This document shows, piece after piece, positions 1 to 5,057 of a stretch of 5,397 nucleotides of DNA. The position numbers and the translations under genes were made by a program. The notes beneath the pieces are model-generated. The model was not told the DNA's origin. It saw only the letters and a list, made by a program, of their open reading frames with translations, and did not search any database. How positions within the stretch are numbered: the stretch's first letter is position 1; the number at the start of each line of letters is the position of its first letter. The DNA is taken from the NCBI GenBank assembly GCA_002342205.1, contig DDPN01000025.1:1817-7213 (forward strand). The letters run 5' to 3'. Source of the stretch: Chitinophagaceae bacterium UBA2467. Its GTDB lineage: Bacteria > Bacteroidota > Bacteroidia > Chitinophagales > Chitinophagaceae.

Positions 1-869
1 ACGCCGGTGACTAACATTTTTTGTTGTCCTCCGGGTTGACTTCTCACCAATGATCGAGCACTAGAAGCGATTTGTTCTGCCACATGCTGTGTATAGGTAG
101 CTAATAAATCTTCGATAGCATATCCACTAGTAAGCAAGAGAGGAAAATGCTCATCAGTACCCATTTCATTGGCAAGAGACTTTGGAAACTGTTGCTTATA
201 ATAGGGATGCGCATTTAATTGAGAAAGCAAGTCAGCAATCACGTTACCCTTTGCAGCCATTGCACCATTTTCATCAAACTGTTTTCCTAGTTTATTAGCA
301 AGCAAGTTCAAAACTCGATTAGCCGGACATATATCAAAAGCTATATACTCATCTCCCCCTTTCGTGATGTTTGCAATTCCACCAATATTTAAAAAAAGCG
401 AATACTCTGAAAAAAGAGAACGCTCCCCCATTGGAACTAGGGGCGCCCCTTGTCCCCCAAAGGCAAGATCCATCGAACGCAGATCACTAATCACAGGCAG
501 TTCGGTTTCGGCAGCAAGGGCGGCGCCCTCTCCAATCTGTGCAGTCATTCCAGTTGCGGGTGAATGAAAAACAGTATGACCATGACTACCGATTAATCCA
601 ATTTTATAATGCAAATTATTTTCGTCGATAAATCTGTTAACGGCTTGTCCCAGATAATGACCATAGTCAATATGCAATTGACAATAATCACGTGCAGGTA
701 GCCCAGGCGCAGCTTTCAATCTATTCTCCCAAGTAGCAGGATAGGGATAACACGCAGCTTTCTCTATTTCAAAAGTCCACTGCCCTCCTTGTTCATGAAA
801 ATGAGCAAAAACCAGGTCAAGCCCGTCCAGCGAACTTCCACTCATTAAACCCAATGCATGATAAACCAT
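1..869 (-). CDS. anmK: Anhydro-N-acetylmuramic acid kinase, 3' end missing at the left edge
   Basis: The enzyme uses ATP to open and phosphorylate 1,6-anhydro-MurNAc, giving MurNAc-6-phosphate in cytoplasmic peptidoglycan recycling. I translated the minus strand by hand: 289 full codons are present and the frame runs off the edge, so roughly 70-100 C-terminal residues of a family member (usually about 360-390 aa) are missing. Visible family motifs, in order, are GLMSGSSLDGLDL (7-19, the ATP-binding loop, with Ser in place of the usual Thr in MSGTS), GSHGHTVFH (94-102), DLRSMDLAFGGQGAPLVP (129-146, holding the expected catalytic Asp at 129), FLNIGGIANIT (159-169) and FDICPANR (178-185 region). 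The visible part ends in LVTG, where a glycine-rich nucleotide-binding segment is expected. The ATG at 869 is chosen because an in-frame TAA lies only a few codons upstream and family members normally have about eight residues before MSG. The gene is divergent from upp. Confidence 0.95.
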   Translation of the reverse strand, partial: MVYHALGLMSGSSLDGLDLVFAHFHEQGGQWTFEIEKAACYPYPATWENRLKAAPGLPARDYCQLHIDYGHYLGQAVNRFIDENNLHYKIGLIGSHGHTVFHSPATGMTAQIGEGAALAAETELPVISDLRSMDLAFGGQGAPLVPMGERSLFSEYSLFLNIGGIANITKGGDEYIAFDICPANRVLNLLANKLGKQFDENGAMAAKGNVIADLLSQLNAHPYYKQQFPKSLANEMGTDEHFPLLLTSGYAIEDLLATYTQHVAEQIASSARSLVRSQPGGQQKMLVTG

Positions 870-923
870 AAAAACAAATTAAATTCGACGGGTAAAAGTA
901 AGCGTTCACCTGAAATAGACCAC

Positions 924-1574
924 ATGGTAATTAATCTTTGTAAAGAACATTCATTAATCAGCAATTGGATCAGTGAAATCCGTGACGTATCTATTCAAAA
1001 TGACAGAATGCGTTTTCGAAGAAACCTGGAACGCATTGGAGAAGTGGCCGCTTATGAGATTAGTAAAATTCTACCTCACCAAACTAAGGAGATAAAAACC
1101 CCATTAGGTGTAGCCAATCATCTGGTATTACAATCGCAGCCAGTGCTCGCAACGATACTTCGTGCAGGCCTTCCTCTTCATCAAGGATTGCTTAACTATT
1201 TTGACAAAGCGGATAATGCTTTCATTAGTGCCTATCGAAAACACCACAAAGACGGGAGTTTTGAAATTAGTTTGGAATATGTTTCTTGCCCGGATCTAAC
1301 CAATCGGGTACTCATTATTGCAGACCCTATGCTGGCTACCGGCGCCTCTTTGGTTAAAACCATTCAGCAATTAGAAGAACAAGGTAAACCAGCCGCGGTG
1401 CATCTAGTAGTTGCAATAGCTTGCACAGCTGGTATTGATTATGTACAAAGACTGGCCCCTCACGCGCATATCTGGTGCGGAGATATTGATGAGGAGTTAA
1501 CAGCTAAAAGTTATATCGTACCTGGTCTGGGAGACGCCGGGGACCTGGCTTTTGGCACTAAAATGCAGAGCTGA
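924..1574 (+). CDS. upp: Uracil phosphoribosyltransferase
   Basis: The product converts uracil and PRPP to UMP in cytoplasmic pyrimidine salvage. With the start at 924 it is 216 aa, close to the usual 208-218. Visible motifs are RMRFRRNLERIGE (28-40), ILRAGLPLHQG (78-88), the PRPP-binding loop DPMLATGAS (134-142) and the C-terminal uracil-binding stretch YIVPGLGDAGD (197-207). The frame is open to an ATG at 858, which would add 22 residues. I prefer 924 because MVINLCKEHSLIS aligns with the N-terminus expected for the family, the extra residues are polar and unlike it, and starting at 858 would make the coding sequence overlap the start of the divergent anmK by 12 bp. With the 924 start, 54 bp separate the two genes. 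I see no clear promoter element there. The protein looks intact. Confidence 0.95.
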   Translation: MVINLCKEHSLISNWISEIRDVSIQNDRMRFRRNLERIGEVAAYEISKILPHQTKEIKTPLGVANHLVLQSQPVLATILRAGLPLHQGLLNYFDKADNAFISAYRKHHKDGSFEISLEYVSCPDLTNRVLIIADPMLATGASLVKTIQQLEEQGKPAAVHLVVAIACTAGIDYVQRLAPHAHIWCGDIDEELTAKSYIVPGLGDAGDLAFGTKMQS

Positions 1575-1610
1575 TTTCCTCTGAAAAATCGTAACTTGCC
1601 TATTCGCCTC

Positions 1611-1636
1611 GATTGGCCAACCCAATTGGCACAATC
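1611..1636 (+). terminator. Imperfect hairpin after upp, possible terminator
   Basis: GATTGGCCAA (1611-1620) pairs with TTGGC-A-CAATC (1626-1636), giving a 10-bp stem with one bulged A and a 5-nt CCCAA loop. Outside it, GCC (1606-1608) and GGC (1640-1642) could extend the stem across an internal loop. A short T-run follows at 1647-1651 rather than directly after the stem, so this is not a textbook intrinsic terminator. It lies in the 91-bp gap between upp and the porP-like gene and could end upp transcription. It could also be a structured 5' leader of the next gene. Confidence 0.3.
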
Positions 1637-1665
1637 TTCGGCCTAATTTTTCGTTTTAAGAACCG

Positions 1666-2679
1666 ATGAGAAAAGTACTACTTACCCTGGTCATTATACT
1701 CACTGAAGTCTTGATTATCAAGGCTCAGGACCCTAATTTCTCACAGTTTTTCGCGTCCCCGCTCACCTTGAACCCCGCACTAACTGGAAAATTTGATGGA
1801 GCTGTTCGGGTTGCTGGAAACTACAGAAACCAGTGGCCAACCATTGAAAATGCATATGTTACCAAGACTGTTTCCGTTGATTTTGGTTTGTTAAAAAACA
1901 AACTGATTTCATCCGATAACATGGGAGTCGGTGTATTAGGAATGACCGATGTGGCTGGAGATGGGATTTTGGTTACAAACTATGCGGGAGCCTCCTTTTC
2001 CTACCACAAAGGACTGGACGAAGATGGTTTTCATCAATTAGGGGTTGGATTTCAAGGAGCCTTTGTCAACAAAAGATTGGATATCACCAAGGTTATTTTT
2101 GCGGACCAGTTAACCCCACTAGGTTTTACCGGTGTAACCAGTGAAATTTTTGATAGTCGTCAATTGAGCCTGGGCTATTTTGATTTAAGTGCAGGACTTC
2201 TTTACAGCGGAACTACTAATGGCTATAACAATTTTTATCTCGGAGCCTCCATGTATCATTTGAACAGACCCAAAGAAAGTTTTCAGGGTGGACAATATAT
2301 TTTAAATACCCGAACCACCTTACAAGCTGGTGGACGTATTCCCGTTGGCGGTTATCATTATATTCATTTAGCCGCCGTACATAGTATGCAAGCAAAAGCT
2401 ACCAACACCCTTGTTGGAGCTGCTTTCTCCTATAACGTCAATAGAAGTGAAGAAAATCCAGTGAATGTTTATTTGGGAAGTTGGTACCGGTTGAATGATG
2501 CAGTAATACCTTATGTGGGTTTGGAGTTTAGTGGATTTAGATTGGGAGCCAGCTATGATGCAAATACATCACTGTTAAAACCTGCGTCCAATTCCAGAGG
2601 AGGATTGGAGATTTCACTGATCTATATCAAACAACCAACAGACCCAAGTTTGAAACGACTCAACTGTCCCAAATTCTGA
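1666..2679 (+). CDS. PorP/SprF family outer-membrane protein (type IX secretion-associated)
   Basis: This is a 337-aa protein of the PorP/SprF family, outer-membrane beta-barrel proteins of Bacteroidota. Some members are needed for type IX secretion or for displaying gliding adhesins. Residues 1-20 form a signal peptide (basic MRK, hydrophobic core, cleavage expected after IIKA), and the mature protein would begin QDPNFSQFFASPLTLNPALTG, the family's hallmark N-terminus. The rest is rich in alternating hydrophobic/polar and Gly/Tyr/Asn stretches typical of beta strands. It ends with RGGLEISLIYI (311-321) and CPKF, matching the family's conserved C-terminal end. Full length for the family. No gldKLMN or large adhesin gene is next to it in this window, so its secretion partner is unknown and calling it the actual T9SS subunit would be overreach. 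The ATG at 1666 fits the signal peptide. Confidence 0.88.
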   Translation: MRKVLLTLVIILTEVLIIKAQDPNFSQFFASPLTLNPALTGKFDGAVRVAGNYRNQWPTIENAYVTKTVSVDFGLLKNKLISSDNMGVGVLGMTDVAGDGILVTNYAGASFSYHKGLDEDGFHQLGVGFQGAFVNKRLDITKVIFADQLTPLGFTGVTSEIFDSRQLSLGYFDLSAGLLYSGTTNGYNNFYLGASMYHLNRPKESFQGGQYILNTRTTLQAGGRIPVGGYHYIHLAAVHSMQAKATNTLVGAAFSYNVNRSEENPVNVYLGSWYRLNDAVIPYVGLEFSGFRLGASYDANTSLLKPASNSRGGLEISLIYIKQPTDPSLKRLNCPKF

Positions 2680-2687
2680 TACAGTTG
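2661..2687 (+). terminator. Inverted repeat across the porP-like stop codon, weak terminator candidate
   Basis: CAACTGT (2661-2667) and ACAGTTG (2681-2687) are exact inverted copies separated by 13 nt, and the TGA stop lies inside the loop. A 7-bp AT/GC-mixed stem with no following T-run is only a weak terminator candidate. It sits in the junction just before the EI24 gene, where it could reduce read-through. Confidence 0.22.
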
Positions 2688-2704
2688 TTGATTAATACCA
2701 AGCA

Positions 2705-3448
2705 TTGAAGGAAATCGTCATTGCATTCCGATCCTGGCAAGAAGCCCGTCATTTCATTCAGCGGCATCACCTGTTGAAAGGGATTGTATGGCCAGGAATA
2801 CTCTACACGCTCTTTTCAATTCTTTTTTTGATTTTATTCTTCATTTCTTCCAATGACGCAGTCAGTTGGATGAGTGAAAAAATCGGAATTGAACAATGGC
2901 TTCAACGGGAACGAAGCGAGTGGCTCAGTTTTATTTTTGTGATGAACGGAATGATGCTACGATTGGTTTTACTTCTTTTCTATTTCTCTTTATTTAAAAA
3001 TTTAATTCTAATTATTGGATCGCCTGCTTTTGCTTTTTTAAGTGAAAAAACAGAAGCGTTATTAGAAGGAAAGGAGCATCACTTCAATTGGGAAGAAGTA
3101 GGGGTTGATGCAAAGAGGGGGATACGATTAGCCTTACAAAACTCAGGGAAGGAGCTGCTCAATTTTGCAGGACTAATCCTGTTAGCAATTGTGCCACTAG
3201 CAGGATGGATCACACCGTTGATTGCTATTTTGATGCAAGGCTATTACTTTGGTGTTTCTATGCTGGACTATTCTTTTGCCCGACACAAATTGACGTTGGA
3301 ACAAAGTGTTCGTTTTTCAAGTCACCATAAAGGACTGGCCATTGGCAATGGGATTTTATTTTTTGTCATGCACGTGATTGTGCTGCTGGCTCCTGCCTAT
3401 GCAATCATTGCTGCAACACTTAGTGTACGCCAGGTAAAACAAGCATGA
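2705..3448 (+). CDS. EI24/CysZ-family integral membrane protein
   Basis: This is a 247-aa multi-spanning inner-membrane protein. Hydrophobic stretches lie at about 27-48, 73-104, 150-168, 170-186 and 209-236. The family is recognised by GSPAFAFLSEKTEALLEG (105-122), the counterpart of the conserved SP...EK.E segment of EI24/CysZ proteins, and by MLDYSFARHKLTLEQ...GLAIGNG (186-216). CysZ of E. coli takes part in sulfate uptake. For the Bacteroidota members I know no established substrate, so the role here is not assigned. The start is a TTG at 2705: an in-frame TAA lies at 2693-2695 and the next in-frame Met is residue 55-56, inside the conserved region. The gene begins 25 bp after the porP-like stop and its TGA overlaps the next gene's ATG (ATGA), so it is probably translationally coupled to the methyltransferase gene. 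Confidence 0.85.
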   Translation: MKEIVIAFRSWQEARHFIQRHHLLKGIVWPGILYTLFSILFLILFFISSNDAVSWMSEKIGIEQWLQRERSEWLSFIFVMNGMMLRLVLLLFYFSLFKNLILIIGSPAFAFLSEKTEALLEGKEHHFNWEEVGVDAKRGIRLALQNSGKELLNFAGLILLAIVPLAGWITPLIAILMQGYYFGVSMLDYSFARHKLTLEQSVRFSSHHKGLAIGNGILFFVMHVIVLLAPAYAIIAATLSVRQVKQA

Positions 3449-4137
3449 GTACGATCTTATTAATACCTGCACCGCTTCATGAAGAAGGTCTCACTTCTCT
3501 ACCCTCTTATTTATTAGATCAAATTAAATCCTGTCAAGCCTTTTTTGTAGAGAATGAACGAACAACACGCCGTTATTTCAAGCAATTAGATAAATCGATT
3601 GTAATAGATGACTATACGTGGTCTACAATGGGTACGGAGGAGTCAACTTCGCTTTTCAAAAAATTAGTGAAAGAAGGACTAACAATTGGTGTTGTCAGTG
3701 AAGCAGGTTGTCCAGGAGTGGCTGACCCAGGCCAAGAATTGATTGCCATGGCGCATGAAATGGGTTGCATTGTCCACCCATTAGTGGGGCCCAGCTCCAT
3801 CTTGCTAGCTTTGATGGCAAGTGGCCTGAATGGCCAACAGTTTCGTTTTAATGGGTATTTACCCATCGAAGAGAAAGCAAGACAAAAAGCTATAATTGAC
3901 CTGGAGCAAGCATCCCGAAAAGATAATTGTACGCAGCTCTTTATTGAAACTCCCTATAGAAACAATGCCCTGCTAACTGCACTTTTGAAATACCTTTCTG
4001 CTAACACTCGTTTGTGTATTGCGGCAGACCTTACAGGACCCAAAGAATGGATTGCGACAAAGGCAGTTTCCCAATGGAAACAGGCCCTTCCTGATTTACA
4101 CAAACGACAAGTCATTTTTGCCTTTAAAACTCTTTGA
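3445..4137 (+). CDS. Short RsmI-like SAM-dependent methyltransferase (tetrapyrrole methylase fold)
   Basis: This is a 230-aa protein of the tetrapyrrole-methylase superfamily, closest in motif pattern to RsmI, which 2'-O-methylates C1402 of 16S rRNA. Motifs are LIPAPLHEE (6-14, where RsmI has VPTPIGN), VENERTTRRYFKQL (35-48, RsmI AEDTRHTRKLL), VVSEAGCPGVADPG (83-96, RsmI VSDAGTPLISDPG), PLVGPSSILLALMASGL (112-128), FNGYLP (135-140), FIETPYRN (166-173) and ADLTGPKEWI (194-203). RsmI is about 270-290 aa; this protein lacks the extra C-terminal part and diverges in several SAM-pocket residues. I therefore read it as the shorter RsmI-like paralogue found in Bacteroidota rather than RsmI itself. 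The methylation target is unknown. The ATG overlaps the upstream EI24 stop by 4 bp, indicating one transcript. Confidence 0.85.
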   Translation: MSTILLIPAPLHEEGLTSLPSYLLDQIKSCQAFFVENERTTRRYFKQLDKSIVIDDYTWSTMGTEESTSLFKKLVKEGLTIGVVSEAGCPGVADPGQELIAMAHEMGCIVHPLVGPSSILLALMASGLNGQQFRFNGYLPIEEKARQKAIIDLEQASRKDNCTQLFIETPYRNNALLTALLKYLSANTRLCIAADLTGPKEWIATKAVSQWKQALPDLHKRQVIFAFKTL

Positions 4138-4167
4138 AAAAAAGAGGCTCGTTTTCAATTAATCAAT

Positions 4168-4175
4168 TAGCTTTG
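4168..4175 (+). promoter_or_regulatory. Candidate Bacteroidota -7 promoter element (TAGCTTTG) for the arg leader
   Basis: TAGCTTTG matches TAnnTTTG, the -7 consensus of the Bacteroidota primary sigma factor, exactly. It lies 29 bp before the leader-peptide ATG, so transcription would begin near 4180 and give a leader RNA of about 165 nt before the GNAT gene. I cannot find a good TTTG -33 element at the usual spacing; the T-rich GTTTTC at 4151-4156 is too close. Position relative to the leader makes it plausible, but an 8-bp match with two free positions can occur by chance. Confidence 0.45.
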
Positions 4176-4203
4176 CCCTCTTAACCATTGAGCGGTTTAA
4201 AAA

Positions 4204-4254
4204 ATGAAAAGAACAACGATTTTCTTTTTAACCAGACGCCTCCGTCTTTGCTGA
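4204..4254 (+). CDS. Putative arginine leader peptide, MKRTTIFFLTRRLRLC
   Basis: This is an ATG-to-TGA frame of 16 codons upstream of arginine genes. Four residues are arginine: codon 3 (AGA), codons 11 and 12 (AGA CGC) and codon 14 (CGT). Three of the four fall in the last six codons. Leader peptides of amino-acid operons carry runs of the regulated amino acid so that ribosome stalling reports on charged tRNA supply. The ATG follows an A-rich stretch (tttaaaaa), as is common for Bacteroidota starts. The TGA (4252-4254) overlaps the left arm of the strong inverted repeat at 4251-4286. Within the coding part, AGACG (4234-4238) and CGTCT (4243-4247) form a 5-bp hairpin over the arginine codons. 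CC-GTC (4242-4246) could also pair with GAC-A-GG (4253-4258), a possible competing structure. The peptide is inferred; nothing here proves that it is translated. Confidence 0.65.
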   Translation: MKRTTIFFLTRRLRLC

Positions 4255-4286
4255 CAGGACGAACCCTTCACCCCGGTCCCTGTCAG
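4251..4286 (+). terminator. Attenuator-like hairpin between the leader peptide and the arg genes
   Basis: CTGACAGGAC (4251-4260) pairs with GTCCCTGTCAG (4276-4286), giving ten base pairs with a single bulged C and a 15-nt C-rich loop. It is the strongest stem I see in the window's intergenic DNA. It begins at the stop codon of the arginine-rich leader frame and ends 60 bp before the GNAT start, the place expected of an attenuator. The sequence after the stem (TGAACTACCCCC) has no T-run, so a classical intrinsic terminator is not demonstrated. It could instead act through Rho, pausing or translation of the downstream gene. A ribosome waiting at the Arg codons (4234-4245) or at the stop would physically cover part of the left arm. 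Confidence 0.5.
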
Positions 4287-4346
4287 TGAACTACCCCCGA
4301 CAACCTAATTTGGACTGGTGATCCAACCCTCAATTCCGAAACTACA

Positions 4347-5042
4347 TTGAATGCTCCATTCTTAGTCAGAGTGGCCACTTCCGCCGACTCCGTTTACGCC
4401 GAGATTATTACAGAAGAAATGGCAACTTCTGCCGCCGCGCGTGGCACAGGGATTGCCCGCCGATCGCCTGAATATGTGGCAAAAAAAATGGAAGAAGGGA
4501 AAGCCGTAATTGCACTTACCCCTCAAAATGATTGGGTAGGCTTTTGTTACATCGAAACCTGGAGTCATGGCGAGTATGTGGCCAATAGTGGTTTGATTGT
4601 GGCACAGCCTTACCGAAAGAGCGGTGTGGCACGTGCCATTAAAAGAAAGATTTTTGAACTCTCCCGAGAAAAGTATCCGCAAGCAAAAATATTTGGTCTA
4701 ACTACAGGTTTAGCGGTGATGAAGATTAATAGTGAGTTGGGATATGAACCGGTTACGTACTCTGAACTAACACAAGACGAAGCATTTTGGGCAGGATGTA
4801 AAAGCTGTGTCAATTACGAAATTTTGATGAGCAAGGACCGCAAAAATTGTATGTGTACCGCTATGCTTTACGATCCCGCTGATCATTATGAGCCTGAGGA
4901 AACCAAACGCTTTTTTGAAGAAAACAAAAAAGGATTAGAACGTTTGGTACGGTTCAAGGAATGGAAACTATTGCGTCCATTTATGAAAAAAAGCAGTGGC
5001 GGAAAGAGCATTGGCTTTTTACATCATTTATTCAATCGATAA
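4347..5042 (+). CDS. Arginine-cluster GNAT acyltransferase, probable N-acylglutamate synthase
   Basis: This is a 231-aa protein with an N-terminal GNAT domain and a basic C-terminal tail. The acyl-CoA-binding motif A is at about 81-101 (SGLIVAQPYRKSGVARAIKRK, with the R-x-x-G-x-A loop at 90-95), preceded by a beta strand at 64-70 (VGFCYIE). A highly family-like segment GLTTGLAVMKINSELGYEP follows at 117-135. CKSC (151-154) and CMC (168-170) form a cysteine group. In Bacteroidota this family sits directly before argG, as here with 15 bp between, and these bacteria usually lack a classical ArgA or ArgJ. The inferred role is therefore acylation (acetyl or succinyl) of glutamate in the first step of arginine synthesis. 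I recall genetic support for a Bacteroides homologue but cannot verify it here. The start is TTG at 4347: no in-frame ATG lies between the upstream stop at 4287 and the domain, and the nearby ATG at 4351 is out of frame. Confidence 0.82.
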   Translation: MNAPFLVRVATSADSVYAEIITEEMATSAAARGTGIARRSPEYVAKKMEEGKAVIALTPQNDWVGFCYIETWSHGEYVANSGLIVAQPYRKSGVARAIKRKIFELSREKYPQAKIFGLTTGLAVMKINSELGYEPVTYSELTQDEAFWAGCKSCVNYEILMSKDRKNCMCTAMLYDPADHYEPEETKRFFEENKKGLERLVRFKEWKLLRPFMKKSSGGKSIGFLHHLFNR

Positions 5043-5057
5043 TTTATACTAGCAGCC

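Noticed and set aside
364..567. Plus-strand open frame of 67 codons opposite anmK
   Set aside because: It lies inside the well-supported anmK reading frame on the other strand; its translation is proline/serine/arginine-rich with no recognisable domain.
877..884. TTAATTTG (minus strand) before anmK as a -7 promoter element
   Set aside because: It has one mismatch to TAnnTTTG, no -33 element, and would leave almost no 5' untranslated region before the ATG at 869.
1644..1651. TAATTTTT before the porP-like gene as a -7 promoter element
   Set aside because: It differs from TAnnTTTG at the final G and the nearest TTG upstream is only about 15 nt away, so support is too weak.
3612..3866. Minus-strand open frame of 84 codons within the methyltransferase gene
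   Set aside because: It is antisense to strongly conserved methyltransferase motifs, with no domain and no promoter.
4130..4146. CTCTTT/AAAGAG inverted repeat at the methyltransferase stop, considered as a terminator
   Set aside because: It is a 6-bp AT-rich stem with a 5-nt A-rich loop and no directly following T-run; too weak to call.
4251..4286. The inverted repeat considered as a repressor (ArgR) operator or a known metabolite riboswitch
   Set aside because: It does not resemble the ARG-box consensus of two AT-rich half sites, and I recognise no riboswitch core; the arginine-rich leader frame explains its position better.
4362..4813. Two minus-strand open frames (106 and 67 codons) within the GNAT gene
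   Set aside because: Both are antisense to conserved GNAT motif A and the flanking core; nothing in their translations resembles a protein family.
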